The notes below the pieces were generated by a model. That model was given only the letters and a program-made list of their open reading frames with translations. It was not told the origin of the DNA and ran no database searches. The position numbers and the translations under genes were made by a program. 64,000 bases of DNA from Aphrocallistes beatrix (lineage: Eukaryota > Porifera > Hexactinellida > Sceptrulophora > Aphrocallistidae), in assembly GCA_963281255.1 (NCBI GenBank), contig OY725504.1, positions 1,116,001-1,180,000 on the forward strand, written 5' to 3'. The first letter of the stretch is position 1, and each line of letters begins with the position of its first letter. Shown piece by piece: positions 33,672 to 45,598 of the stretch.

Positions 33672-34906
33672 ATGGCTACTTCTAATGTACAGGAACGTGA
33701 CATATTCCTGATACACGTGAGTAAAGTGAGAGAGGAAATTAGAATGAAGTTCTTTAGAGCTCACAGGTGCTAGAAGAGAGAGAGACCGAACTACTATCAA
33801 AATTGGATCAGATAGAGGCGCGATACAGGGGGGATGGTATTACTGAGCAGACTGACGAATTAAATCAACTGAAAGAGATACAGCTAGCGACAGCCAAAAG
33901 AAACGAGAACAAAGATCTAGTGATGCAACACGTTGCAGAGTTGGATAACCGTGTGAAGAAGCTAAGGGAAGATTGGAAAAAGGAGAGAGCTAGCATGTGG
34001 AGAGTAGAGTTGGAGTGGGATGCAGAGCTGGAAACTGGATTGAGTAAGTTAGGAGCGATTAGGGTGAGTGCATTTCGAGACTATAAAACAATAGAAAACC
34101 CAGTAATCGTAGCTGGTGCATACAGTTTAGGGATATCTGAATCAGCTGGAGTGTTTTGTAATCCTTTATCAATCGCTATTCATCCTGAAACAAACAATGT
34201 TTATGTATGTGATGCTGGGTTTAATTTTCGTGTCCAAGTCTTTACCAAATCTTTAGAGTTCTTATTTGATTTCAGTGAAAAGATGAAATTTCCATTTGGA
34301 ATATGTATCAGCAACAACTCCGTGTATATTACACAGTATGGTAGTCATTGTCTGAATAAATACACTGCTGAAGGGAAATTCTTGAAATCAGCGGGGAAAG
34401 AAGGAAAGAAGAAACTCGAATTTTTCCATCCTCGTGGTGTTGATGCTTCTAACGATAAAAATAGATTTTATATAGGTGAATGGGGCAATAATAGAATTCA
34501 ATGTTTGAACTTCAATCTTACATTCAATTCAATTATTTCAGATATTCCTCAGCCTCTCGACATCAAGTTAACAGCTGAGGAGATAGTAGTGCTGGCAGAA
34601 GGAGAACATTGTATTCGTTACTATAATTTCACTCATCAGTTGATTAGGAAGATAATTCCACGTGGAGGTGGGCATGTGACTGATCCAGGCTATTTGTGTC
34701 TGGATGCTCAACAGAATATTCTGATAACTGATTCGATAGCTCATTGCATCCTAATATTTACAAGCAAAGGAGAGCTGATACACAAGTTCGGTAGAGAAGG
34801 AACAAAAAGAGGGGAACTCGTCGTCCCTCAAGGAATTGCTGTCGATTCTGAAAATAGAATCATAATAGCTTCTTTTAATCCTAACTACTGTCTTCAGATA
34901 TTCTAA
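33672..34906 (+). CDS. Coiled-coil/NHL-repeat propeller protein (TRIM-like, without RING or B-box)
   Basis: A short first exon (33672-33716, 15 codons) joins the main exon (33767-34906) through a 50-bp intron with donor CAC|GTGAGT and acceptor GCTCACAG. The phase is 0, giving about 394 residues. Residues ~15-110 are charged, heptad-like coiled coil. The remainder is a beta-propeller with NHL-type blades, for example FFHPRGVDASNDKN, GELVVPQGIAVDSENRIIIA and VCDAGFNFRVQVF. This is the C-terminal half of TRIM2/3/71-type proteins, but no RING or B-box is encoded nearby. The function cannot be inferred beyond protein or RNA binding. It is a divergent relative of the two genes in the inverted duplication at 53-58 kb. 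Confidence 0.8.
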
Positions 34907-34916
34907 CTCTCATACT

Positions 34917-36010
34917 GCTCCTACTCTATTTATTAGTTTATGACCATGTACTCTAGTTATTAGTTTATGACCATGTACTCTCGTTATTAGTTTATGACCA
35001 TGTACTCTAGTTATTAGTTTATGACCATGTACTCTAGTTATTAGTTTTTATGACCATGTACTCTCGTTATTTGTTTTTATGACCATGTACTCTAGTTATT
35101 AGTTAATGACCATGTACTCTCGTTATTTGTTTTTATGACCATGTACTCTAGTTATTAGTTAATGACCATGTACTCTAGTTATTAGTTTTTATGACCATGT
35201 ACTCTAGTTATTAGTTTATGACCATGTACTCTAGTTATTAGTTTTTATGACCATGTACTCTCGTTATTTGTTTTTATGACCATGTACTCTAGTTATTAGT
35301 TAATGACCATGTACTCTCGTTATCTGTTTTTATGACCATGTACTCTAGTTATTTGTTTTTATGACCATGTACTCTAGTTATTAGTTAATGACCATGTACT
35401 CCCGTTATCTGTTTTTATGACCATGTACTCTAGTTATTAGTTAATGACCATGTACTCTCGTTATTTGTTTTTATGACCATGTACTCTAGTTATTAGTTAA
35501 TGACCATGTACTCTAGTTATTAGTTTTTATGACCATGTACTCTCGTTATTTGTTTTTATGACCATGTACTCTAGTTATTAGTTAATGACCATGTACTCTC
35601 GTTATCTGTTTTTATGACCATGTACTCTAGTTATTAGTTAATGACCATGTACTCTAGTTATTAGTTTTTATGACCATGTACTCTAGTTATTAGTTAATGA
35701 CCATGTACTCTCGTTATCTGTTTTTATGACCATGTACTCTAGTTATTTGTTTATGACCATGTACTCTCGTTATCTGTTTTTATGACCATGTACTCTAGTT
35801 ATTTGTTTATGACCATGTACTCTCGTTATCTGTTTTTATGACCATGTACTCTAGTTATTTGTTTATGACCATGTACTCTCGTTATTTGTTTATGAGTATG
35901 ACCATGTACTATCGTTATTTGTTTATGACCATGTACTATCGTTATTTGTTTATGACCATGTACTATCGTTATTTGTTTATGACCATGTACTCTTGTTATC
36001 AGTTTACGAC
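34917..36010. repeat. Minisatellite, 26-29-bp unit, about 38 copies
   Basis: The unit reads TTTATGACCATGTACTCTAG plus TTATTAG. It has systematic variants (TAG/TCG in the middle, TTAGTTTA/TTTGTTTTTA/TTAGTTAA in the spacer) that often alternate, suggesting higher-order dimers. It starts 11 bp after the NHL stop codon, so it likely lies in that gene's 3' UTR or flank. Read forward it is open for about 75 codons near the end, but this is a repeat artefact. Confidence 0.93.
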
Positions 36011-36069
36011 ACTATGTATACATAATTTGCTCTTAAATTTGTTCTTGTGTCTCGTGTTTTATTGAAGCC

Positions 36070-37952
36070 ATCTAACTATGTGACATACTTCTTTCTTTAG
36101 GAGAGGATCGTTAGAATATAGAAATATTTTTACAAGGAGTCCACAGTCAAAGCACTACGCTATCCAATTACAAAGCAACGCCAAAAAGGGCCCATTTCCG
36201 ACGCCTATGATTTCAACATAAGGAATAGACTTGGAGTCGCCAAGATTATTTCTATCTACAGAATGCTCAATCTATCTAAATAAAACTTGCTAAATTTTCT
36301 CTTCGACATTTTCCTATTGCAATTAATCATAAAATGCTGAATTCAAGCAAAATTAAATCGATAATATGCTATTAAACTATCTGATTCTCAATATGGTGGA
36401 TTTATTCCAAAATAATACACTCGAACCTCTTTTTATTTAGGCAGTGCCGGACCGGAGGGTGCCCCGATAACAGAATTTGCCAGGATATCGAGGTCCGAAT
36501 AAGAGAGGAAAATTTTTTTAAAAATCATGATTTTTATCAACCATGCCGGCGGGCGGAGCCACAATCTTAAATCTCACACTAGCTTCTGGTAGTGGGTATT
36601 AAATCCAGAAAAATAGAAATCGATTCCTATTACATAGTGTGAAATGAATAATTAATTTTAAAATCAATATTGTAAAAAAATGGTAGGTCATAGAAAAAAA
36701 CTGCAACTGCACAAGGTGTTAAAATTGTCTCATGTACCTTTATGCGTAAAAAAATAATAGGGTTGCATTCATGGTTTCTGAGTTCTAGCTTGTCTGGACT
36801 TTAAAAGGTGTCTCATTGTGTCGCGAAGTGCTTAGATAAAAAATCGTATAGTAACTTCGTCTGCCCATTAACAATCTACACCTTCTCTCCAAACTTTTTT
36901 TTCAGACTTAAGGTATTCCCGAAAAATCCGTTGTGGAGAAAACAAGAAAAAAAGAAAAAATATAGATAGGCACTCATTTCAAAAGTTATGTTCCACTATA
37001 CATAGTATAATCGGCAAACTAAAAATGTTATTGAGTTATATCATGATATAACCAGCCAAAACTTTTGAAACACCTTGCAAGCTAAGTTGACTAATTCATT
37101 GAAAGATGATGAAGAATTATGAATTATTCAATTAATGAATTATTCAAAATCTCAAGCAATGACAAGCATTAGTGCAGATTCTATGCCCGAAAGTGGTTAA
37201 AAGGTTGCTCATGTTATATATACCTCTAACATTGCTCAGTCCCTAAGCGAAATATCAAATATTTTTTCATTATTTTAGTTTCAAATTTTGAGTAATTCAT
37301 TGATAATTCATGAATTAGTCAACTTAATTCATGAATTAGTCAACGCTTGCAAGTTATATGTACAATTGAATTGCAGAAATAACATTATTATTATTATTAT
37401 TGCAGTCCAAATGCATGTCGAAGCCAAACTCGTTTGGCGTCTCTAAAATAGTCAAACGCGCTTGTCGTCGAAATTCATTTGGACTGCAACAATTGTTACA
37501 AGTATTAATTAAGTTGTGTAGCAAATGCACGCTCGTAGCCAGTCACTCTGATCTGGCCCGCGGAGGCCCCGCAGCAACCCAAAACGACAAATCTACAGTT
37601 CATGGTGAGCCTGCCGGGCTCTGACAAGACCCTACGCCGTACCTGTAAATATAATATTCAATGGAATGTGGGTCCATTGTGACAGTTTCGGAATATCCCG
37701 CCGGTGTCCCGTCCCGGATTTTAGTAACAGCTATCAATATGGTATCAAAGTACCCAAATCCGTTGATAAAATGTAAAAACTTAACTTTTTAAAACTATGA
37801 TATTTGGTTGTAGTTTATTGGGTATAATATATCCTTCATAATTTATTTTGTCTCTCCAAAGGATTAAAACCAATACTGAGTGTTGTTCTAATCTAGTATA
37901 TACTCGTGGACTTCATAGGAATTGCGGCTAAATTCATTCGGTATATATACAT
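36070..37952. other. Intergenic, no supported gene
   Basis: No convincing exon. An inverted repeat with arms TTGCAGTCCAAATG/CATTTGGACTGCAA spans about 37401-37489. Inverted ATGAATTAGTCAACTTA-like words recur around 37085-37345. A partial pogo-like terminus may lie near 36420. The rest is AT-rich. Confidence 0.45.
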
Positions 37953-38386
37953 ACCGTATTGCTTCGAATAAGCGCCCGGGCGCTTATTTATTTCGTGCAC
38001 CCTTTAGACCCGGCGCTTATTCAAACCGGCGCTTATTCAAGCCCCGGCGCTTATTTTTTTCATTCGCTATTTTGACCCGGCGCTCTTTTTTTTGTTTACT
38101 ACATTGACTGGCACTTTTATTTTTGCCACAACTGAGAATGTTAGTTCTATTAAAAAAGGATAATGTAATGTTTCAAAAAGCACTTGTATCTATGCCACTA
38201 CTGAGAATACTAGTTTGATATGATTTTCAGAGAACTAAAATGCCCCGGCGTCCGACGCTTATTCGAGCCCCGGCGCTTATTCAAGCCCCGGCGCTTATTT
38301 ATTTCGCTCACCCTTTAGACCCGGCGCTTATTCAAACCGGCGCTTATTCAAGCCCCCGGCGCTTATTCAGGGAAATACGGTATATA
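37953..38386. mobile_element. TIR element with repeated GGCGCTTATTCAAG words
   Basis: The left end ACCGTATTGCTTCGAATAAGC and the inverted right end (GCTTATTCAGGGAAATACGGT) define the element. Both ends contain four to five short repeats of CCGGCGCTTATTCAA. A non-repetitive centre of about 130 bp separates them. Non-coding MITE; a TA repeat lies at both ends. Confidence 0.7.
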
Positions 38387-38853
38387 TGTCATGGGGAAGC
38401 TTCAAATTTGGTGGAATTTTAAATTTCCCTAGTGGAAATTAAAATTGGAGTTTCCACTGGGGGGAATTTCAATTGGAGTTTCCCCTAGTGGAAATTTAAA
38501 TCTTCCTAGTGGGAACTCTAATTTGAATTTGCCCTAGGGGAATTTAAATTTCTAAAGACTAGATTTTGCCGTACAAAAATTGGAGTTTCCCCTAGTGGAA
38601 CTTTAAATTTCCCTAGTAGGAACTCTAATTAGGGGCAATTTAAAGTTTCACCAGTGGGACACCCAATTGTAAACGGCAAAATTTAGTCATTTGATTTTAA
38701 ATACCCCCAGGGCAAATTATAATTAGAGTTCCCACTAGGGAAATTTAAATTTCCACTAGGGGAAACTCCAATTGAAATTCCCCCCAGTGGAAACTCCAAT
38801 TTGAATTTCCCCTGGGGGAACTTCAAATTCCCCCAGATTTTAAGTTTCCCCAT

Positions 38854-38866
<13 letters not shown>
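38387..38866. mobile_element. Foldback element rich in CCCTAGTGG/CCACTAGGG, copy 1
   Basis: The ends are inverted (ATGTCATGGGGAAGCTTCAA at left, inverted at the right end as TTTCCCCATGACAT). Nearly the whole length consists of inverted 20-30-bp modules of the type TTTCCCCTAGTGGAAATTTA. A less repetitive centre carries two GCCG-containing boxes (TTTTGCCGTACAAA, TTTTGCCGTTTACAA inverted). A second copy, with the centre in the opposite orientation, lies at 55602-56063. No coding. Confidence 0.8.
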
Positions 38867-38892
<26 letters not shown>

Positions 38893-38935
38893 GTATATAT
38901 ATTAATCGAGTTTTAATAGTAAGGATACTGAATAA
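38862..38935. repeat. (TA)n tract followed by a solo family B terminus
   Basis: About 35 bp of pure TA repeat, ACGTATATA, then ATTAATCGAGTTTTAATAGT, the inverted family B end. No family B body is attached, so this is either a remnant or a separate deleted element. Confidence 0.6.
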
Positions 38936-39053
38936 ATTTTCTATATCTTCCTTGTATTCTCCAGATTTAGGATGTAGTATTGTACTAACTTAAACTGATT
39001 ATTTAATTAAAGGTTCTAAATAATAATAGAGATATATTACTTACTAAGATTTG

Positions 39054-41244
39054 ATGACATCAGAAGAAGCTAAACGCCTAATACCAGCAAATCAGGAAAA
39101 AGAGATTCCTAATTATGTAGAAGTTACAGAGAGAAGAGCTGTAATCTCTTCTATTACCCCAGGCCCATTACGGCTCTACTTATTCTTTAGATCTATCTTA
39201 AACTTCCCAATTTCTATCTGGTTCATCGTAGGCAATGAATTCTGTGAGAGATTTTCATACTACGGAATGCGTGCAGTGCTTGTTCTCTATTTCGTTTATC
39301 AGCTACGCTTCTCTCAGAACGACGCAACTGCTTTATACCACCTCGTGATATTTCTAGCATACTTCGTCCCCGTATTTGGGTCAATGATTGCAGATAGTTA
39401 TATCGGGAAGTATTTGACCATTCTCATATTCTCCATTTTATATTTTATCGGTAGTGTGTCTCTTTGCCTCTCTGCAGTCCTTAGCTTCGTTGGTGACATC
39501 TTACAGATAAGGATTGCCCTCTGCATAATCGGGCTGTTGTTGATTGCGTTGGGGACAGGAGGTATTAAGTCATGTGTGTCAGCTTTTGGCGGTGACCAAG
39601 TTAAACAGGGAGATGAGACGATTCTCTCTTCATACTTTTCTTTGTTCTACTTCGCGATCAACTCCGGTAGTCTCATCTCCATTTTCCTCACTCCCATTCT
39701 CAGGACTAGTGTACAGTGCTTTGGCGCTGACTGCTACGCTGCCTCTTTCGGTCTGCCTGCTGTTCTCATGCTTTGTTCTATTATTCTCTTCGTAGCTGGA
39801 AACTGTCTCTACATCAAAGTCCCGCCTACCAAACGGAACCTTTACCTCGAGATATTCCGTATCATATTATATGCCATTCGCAGAAGGATCGAGATGCGTA
39901 AAAGTGTAGTAAAGAAAGATCACTGGCTCGATTGGGCTGTTCCCAAGTATGACCCATCACTTGTTTATGGCATAAAAGCCATTGTGAAGGTATTTTATAT
40001 GTTCCTTCCTCTGCCAATATTCTGGGCACTTTTTGAACAGCAAGGTTCTCGTTGGCTCCTACAAGCTACAAGCATGGACACATCTGTTGGGACTTTCACC
40101 ATCCATCCTGACCAAATTCAGGTTCTCAACCCGATACTAATTCTTGTATTAATTCCAATCTTTGATAAAATTGTCTACCCACTCATTAGGCTGTGCAAGA
40201 TAAAGGTTACAACCCTAAGAAGGATGACTAGTGGGATATTTCTGGCTGGGGTGGCTTTCATCATTTCTGGAGTTCTACAGATTCAAATTGTGAATGGGAG
40301 TGATCTTTCTGCTCCTAATAGCTTTGCGTTTCTGAAGATAATTAATCCGACTGCTAATCAAGCCAATGTCACTGTCTATAGTAATTCCACTACAGAATAC
40401 CCATTGAATTTCACAGTTAATCCTGAGGACTTTATCAAGGAGTTGATACCAGCTGGTAGATACAATGTGTCATTTCCAATCAAAGAGCAGAAAGCGATTG
40501 AGTTCCATACGTATGATATTCAGCTCAATTCCTCCTTGACATGCACCATATTCCTCTCGAACCTAAAGTCATCTCAGGCCACCTGTACTGATATGAATCT
40601 TTATCGGCCTGATGTTATTAAATACCAAGCCTCTATACAACTAATTAACTCGCTACCTGAGCAAACACTTTTTAAGGTACGAGAAGAATTAGAAAGTGTA
40701 ATAGAAGCGAATCTAACTATCCTTTCGAAAGGACAATCAGGATTTTTCAGAATCCCCATAGGTGATTATTTTCTGGACTTTTCCAACCATTCTCTCCCCT
40801 TTCAGCGTTTCAAATGGTGACATATACTCTTTTGTAGTCTATCCACTGGATACATTGAATAATGTAACTCTACAAAGCTATTTATACGTTGAACGTAGTG
40901 TCTCTATTCTATGGCAGATTTCTATGTTCTTTGTTATAACAGTTGGCGAGGTATTGTTCTCGATTGCAGGTCTTGAATTCGCGTATTCGCAGGCGCCTAA
41001 AAGCATGAAATCGATTATGCTAGGCATGTTCCTATTGACTAGTTCATTTGGAAACTTATTGGTGTTCATTGTTTCGCAGTTTCAACTCTTTCCGACCCAA
41101 ACTTCTGAATTTTTTGCATTTGCTGGGGCGGCCATTGTCATTTCAATTTTATTCGGCGTAATGTCCTTCTTTTACAAGTACATGGCGTATGACGATCTTC
41201 AGCCAGAGGTTCTAACTCGCAGTATTTCTGCCACAGACTTTTAA
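39054..41244 (+). CDS. SLC15A: Proton-coupled oligopeptide transporter (SLC15 family), one frameshift
   Basis: This is a plasma-membrane H+/di- and tripeptide symporter of the PTR2/POT family. It is similar to vertebrate PepT1/PepT2 along its length. Features are the signature NEFCERFSYYG (ExxERF at about 62-67), GTGGIKSCVSAFGGDQ, FWALFEQQGSRW and a large extracellular domain between TM9 and TM10. A second frame (40762-41244) then carries the last three TMs, with GEVLFSIAGLEFAYSQAPKSMKS. The frames must switch by one base within about 40762-40820, most likely at the CCCC/TTT run near 40798-40803. The total is about 729 residues (human PepT1 708). It is intronless. The ATG is at 39054, one codon inside the open frame. 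Confidence 0.92.
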
Positions 41245-41249
41245 GAATT

Positions 41250-41870
41250 TTATTGAGAGCTAACGCATTGCTGAGAAGATTGATTAGTTGATTTTGTATA
41301 TTTTACAGATTTTGTTGTTGTACGTATTTTATTCTATTCTTTAATGCATTTTGATAAATTAATAGTGTGAGCGTCTAATATATATCTTACTTAAACATGA
41401 ATGCATTTATGCAGACTGTAAAATTAAATACGTATTATTACTCCTGATTTACTGCATCAGTATTCGTAACTGAAGTATTGTCACTGTTCAGACAAACATA
41501 TTGTACTTAGAAGGGTAGAAAATCGGGACATCCCGATTTTTAACTTTTTCAATTCTATTGAGCTAATTTCTTCGATGTCACCAATTTACCTAACTAAAAA
41601 CGAACACAATTTTGCCAGATTTGCAAAGTCAATCAGTGTATTTTCAAATTTAATTTTAGTCACCGTTGGCTTTTTTTAATTCAATTGCATTTGTGGTACG
41701 TGTTTGTCAGTCTAGCGAAAATTTAACTTTGACTTGTTCTAAAAAAGTTATGTATTATAATAGCCACTGCCTGCAACATTTTGATCAGTCACCATACCAT
41801 TGCGCAATAGGTTATATTTGTAACGAATTTAGTGATAAAGTCTTTCGCATATAACTGAGCTGTGAATGGG
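41250..41870. other. Intergenic, no supported gene
   Basis: 3' flank of the SLC15 gene; AT-rich, no exon seen. Confidence 0.4.
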
Positions 41871-41874
41871 CATG

Positions 41875-42190
41875 CTGCTACGTTCCAGCGTTGCTATGGA
41901 AACGCATTTTGGTCATTTGGGGCTATGTCTTGAAAACCACAGTAACTAAACATTCAAATTTGATCATATTTGATAGCCAATAGACTACTTTCTATTAAAA
42001 GTGATAATATAACTTCTATGTCTAAATTCAATGGTTTACGAGTTATTAGACAAATTACTGTACTAAATGCGACCAATCTGTTAAATTTTCTAATAACTCG
42101 TAAACCATTGGTATTAGTCGTAGCAATTATATTATCGCTCAATAGAAAGTAGTCTATTGGCTATCAAATGAGATCAAATTTGAATGCATA
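41875..42190. repeat. Foldback repeat
   Basis: CATTCAAATTTGATCATATT at 41951 is inverted at about 42160-42185. TTTACGAGTTATTAGACAAA is inverted near 42095, so about 230 bp forms a long hairpin. A CGTTGCTATGGAAACGCATT leader is shared with a diverged copy near 33030. Non-coding. Confidence 0.7.
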
Positions 42191-42489
42191 AAACATAAAA
42201 TTAGGAGCATGCTCCAGCCTCCGCTCCTAATTTTAAACAGTGAGCGTGCTCCGGCTCCCGCTCCAAGAAAAAAGGACCGCGCTCCTTACTTCTCTTACAA
42301 AGTAAAACTTCTCTTACAAAGTAAATGCCTTTGTACGAATACTTTGTCCAGTGAATGTATGCATAGTACTTTTCTATTGCGTCCCGCCATGTTCCGTGAA
42401 ATTCAATGTTGCGTCCCGCTTTTATCATGGCTCAGGTTGGCATGTATGAATTATGCTTATAGCGCAACGATATGATGACTTATCGGATA

Positions 42490-42960
42490 CACTGCCCTAC
42501 CAAAAAGTATTCGTACACCCCAATACTTCCCATACAAATTGTATAAATCTAATATATTTGTGAAGTCAATAATAATTAATCAGTAACAGCTAGAATTAAT
42601 TTAGCTTAAAATTCATATTCGACACACGTGATTTATTCATTTGATAGTCTTTCAACTCAATTACTCTACTTCAAAGTTAAATGTTTTTAACCCGTGACAC
42701 CTTGTGCCAGTCTCGCCATAATATATAGTGGCATTAATTCATGATATGTGGCACAGTGTAGTAAATGTTGGAATATTTATGCTTGAAGGAGAGTGATTGA
42801 TTTGAATTGATTTGAGTTTATAAGTTTGAATTAGAAGGAAATGAAGTCAAGATTAGTGTATTTGTTACAGATTAAATGTTGTTGACTTTGAAATAGATTG
42901 GTTTTACACAACTATTTTGATGAAAAATTGAGATATACGAATACTTTTGGTAGGGAAGTG
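42490..42960. mobile_element. Tc1-type MITE, 471 bp, TA target site
   Basis: It starts CACTGCCCTACCAAAAAGTA and ends with inverted TACTTTTGGTAGGGAAGTG, with TA on both sides. The terminus resembles Tc1-family ends. The interior is AT-rich and non-coding. Confidence 0.82.
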
Positions 42961-42964
42961 TATG

Positions 42965-43766
42965 TGTCATATATATACATTCTTAAAATCTCGTTTGCAT
43001 GATTGACGACTTTTTGGCTAATCATGTAATTACTCAATGGACTTCGGTCTTACCCCTGGTCCAAATTTTGAATCCGTGAGTTGGCCTTATTGATTAAGGT
43101 CACGGTTAGAAATTTGTTTTCAACGGTTGACCTGGGTTTTTAGGGATGTAGAATTCATATCTTCGAAACTACAATGTGATAAATATTGTTTGTTTTTGTT
43201 TCGATAGATGCATAAAGTAAACGCATCACATTAGAAAGAATGTTGCGAATATTTTGTTTGAAGTTAATCTTTGGATTAGCAAGATTATTTGATAAGGGAG
43301 AGTCGCCCAAAGGGCGACTAAGGCAGACATAAATAATTCGTTTTGCTATCAACCAAGTTTGTAGAATCATACACCTACAGTAGTAGGCGTCTATTTCCAC
43401 ATTTCTAACATTCCAGTTCCTTTATCAATTCAGAACAACAGACATTTAAACAAATCTAAAATTATTAATTTGAAAGATTGACTACTGTATTACCTAATTC
43501 ATTATAATTTACACTAATACAAAACACGGTTAATTAAGTTGGATATATAATACTTGCTATCTGCAATTCAATTTCCATTTAGCTGATGTTATCAATTGAA
43601 ATATTAGTTGGATTATGTAATTACAATGAATTATCTTAAATATGAAAGCAGAATGAAGAAAAATGGGATTTTTAGAAGAATCAGGGAATATGTTTTGTTT
43701 CTATAAATTGATAAAGATCACAGTTTCAAACAACATATACCAAACAAAAAATTCAATTTAGACGAA
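42965..43766. other. Intergenic, no supported gene
   Basis: Around 43303-43320, GTCGCCCAAAGGGCGAC followed by TAAGGCAGACA resembles a decayed family B hairpin tail. No exon seen. The 7TM gene promoter is presumably in the last few hundred bases. Confidence 0.45.
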
Positions 43767-44819
43767 ATGCTAGCGTTATTACAACAGATCAAAAAGATTG
43801 AGGGTGATATCATGTATATCTCTCTTTTATTTAGCATCTTGGCCTTTACTGTTTTCTGTTACTTTTTAAAGAGAAAATATTTACTTACAAAGGACATTAA
43901 ATATTTTTTAAGGAATAATATACTGATGTCTTCTTCTCATCAAAACCATCTGAAAAACCTTCGAATTAAATCAATGATAACTAACTTTGTTATCGTAATC
44001 GTCTTTGTTGAGATTATGTTCAATTTATCAGTTTTAGGAATGATAGCTCAAAGTTGGGGAGCTACATTTCAGCAACAAAATATTTCCTTATTTCGAAATC
44101 TGAAAAGAGCATATCCCTTCTTCAGGAATATAGAAAATATTGCAGTTCTTTGCCACGTCGCTATTCCTTGCCTGTTACTGAAAGTGCTCTTGTTAACCTA
44201 CTTCCATTGTCCTTACAAGTACACAGTGATGAGGTGGAGCGTCTACATTGCAGTGAGAATTATAGTTTTCGCACTGATACTTTACTCTTTTAATAAGATA
44301 GACAAATATGAGAAAGAGTTTTCATCTCTTCAAGAGATACTGAGGTCATTGGCGTTCCTGGCTGACTTCCTCACCTACATTATTTATTCACGGCGATTCT
44401 ACCTACATCTGAAGAGTAGAGAGAAAGAGGCCAGACTTTTCAAAGACAGAACCACTTATCATAATGAGCGATCTGTTTGCCTCCACTTCAAGATAGCTAG
44501 CATTCTCGTTACTATTGCCCTATTCACCCTTCTAATTCCTCCGATTATTTATCCTATAGTATCTGTAACAGGATTATTCATACAGAAGTATAATGAGAAA
44601 ACTCAAAAGATAATGATATTGATGATCGTTGTAGTAAAAAATATAGGTTATATACTATATTCCGTTGTCTTCACACTAAATTATCTGTATGTGGTTAGTT
44701 TGATTGTAGGGAGTTATCTGGTACAGAAGCGTGGACTTGTTCATGTTAACAAGAAGATCAAACCTATCATCACAGCCTACCACAAATCGCCATATTTTGC
44801 AAAGAATTTCAATCCATAG
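43767..44819 (+). CDS. Orphan seven-transmembrane protein, member 2
   Basis: A 350-residue, single-exon protein with seven hydrophobic segments at roughly 16-34, 70-93, 124-145, 155-175, 195-213, 240-268 and 280-315. A long basic loop follows TM1, and the C-terminal tail is basic, so the predicted topology is N-out, C-in. Its layout and the …FYLHLKSREKEARLF… third-loop segment resemble the other 7TM proteins in this window, but identity is low and homology is inferred mainly from topology and position. No GPCR signature (DRY, NPxxY) is visible. The ATG at 43767 opens the frame. Confidence 0.72.
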   Translation: MLALLQQIKKIEGDIMYISLLFSILAFTVFCYFLKRKYLLTKDIKYFLRNNILMSSSHQNHLKNLRIKSMITNFVIVIVFVEIMFNLSVLGMIAQSWGATFQQQNISLFRNLKRAYPFFRNIENIAVLCHVAIPCLLLKVLLLTYFHCPYKYTVMRWSVYIAVRIIVFALILYSFNKIDKYEKEFSSLQEILRSLAFLADFLTYIIYSRRFYLHLKSREKEARLFKDRTTYHNERSVCLHFKIASILVTIALFTLLIPPIIYPIVSVTGLFIQKYNEKTQKIMILMIVVVKNIGYILYSVVFTLNYLYVVSLIVGSYLVQKRGLVHVNKKIKPIITAYHKSPYFAKNFNP

Positions 44820-44824
44820 TGGGC

Positions 44825-45560
44825 CAAATTGTACATAACTTTTGCCAGACCCTCCATGCATTTCTGGCAGTCATCTCCTGGCCAAGGCAGAAACCTACTC
44901 GTTGAGGCATCTGCCTCCTAGCTTTGTAGATTCTAGTTACGCCCCTGCTTTTGCTAGTTATTTGTTACATATTTTAAATAAAAATCTTTAAATGTACGGA
45001 AAATATAAACTTTGTGATGATATACTACTATATTCTCTGATTCCACTTGCAGTGTATCGTAGTGAATAGATAATTTAATAGTAAGACTGCTAGTTATATT
45101 TATAAGGAATTCATACGTATATCTACGTGTAGATAATCTTGATGTCAAATGTGAGGATAGAACTAAACTTTGATACACAAGCAAATTGAAATAGCTACTA
45201 CAAGAGAGATATTACTTTACTATCATCCTGTCTGTTTTGCAATTGTTAATTATGTTTAGAAATGACTGTGATAACGATTCACAATAACGGGATCACGATG
45301 GCATAGTTATTAACGATGAATCATGTCTGATATCATAGTCAAGTTGATTGCGGATTTAACGATACTATGCTATTAGTAATACTTCCTCTTGCATAATGAT
45401 ATCAAACCGGTTGTGACTTGACCTTTAGGAGATGATGCAAAAATATATCCTAAATTTTCCTGTTTTACCAGACTTCTCTAATATCTCAAAGGTAAAACAA
45501 TACTATGTTATTGTATACTTGAGAGCTTTCGTATAATATAGAAGTACAAGTATAAATACA
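44825..45560. other. Intergenic, no supported gene
   Basis: AT-rich DNA between two plus-strand genes; no exon or clear repeat seen. Confidence 0.4.
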
Positions 45561-45598
45561 TTGTGTTAGTACTAACAAGTACTGAAAATCCAACTGTC

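Noticed and set aside
34917-36010. CRISPR-like array
   Set aside because: Direct head-to-tail units without unique spacers, in a eukaryotic genome; it is a minisatellite.
35838-36065. Open frame with Met-Thr-Met-Tyr repeats
   Set aside because: Lies within the minisatellite and exists only because the local units happen to share a reading frame.
37400-37624. Possible 74-codon gene
   Set aside because: Contains an inverted repeat (TTGCAGTCCAAATG arms), with no recognisable domain or splice partners.
40762-40805. Possible 44-bp GT…AG intron in the SLC15 gene (pyrimidine-rich end TCTCCCCTTTCAG)
   Set aside because: Removing it leads to a stop within about 10 codons, not to the downstream transporter frame, so a one-base frameshift fits better.
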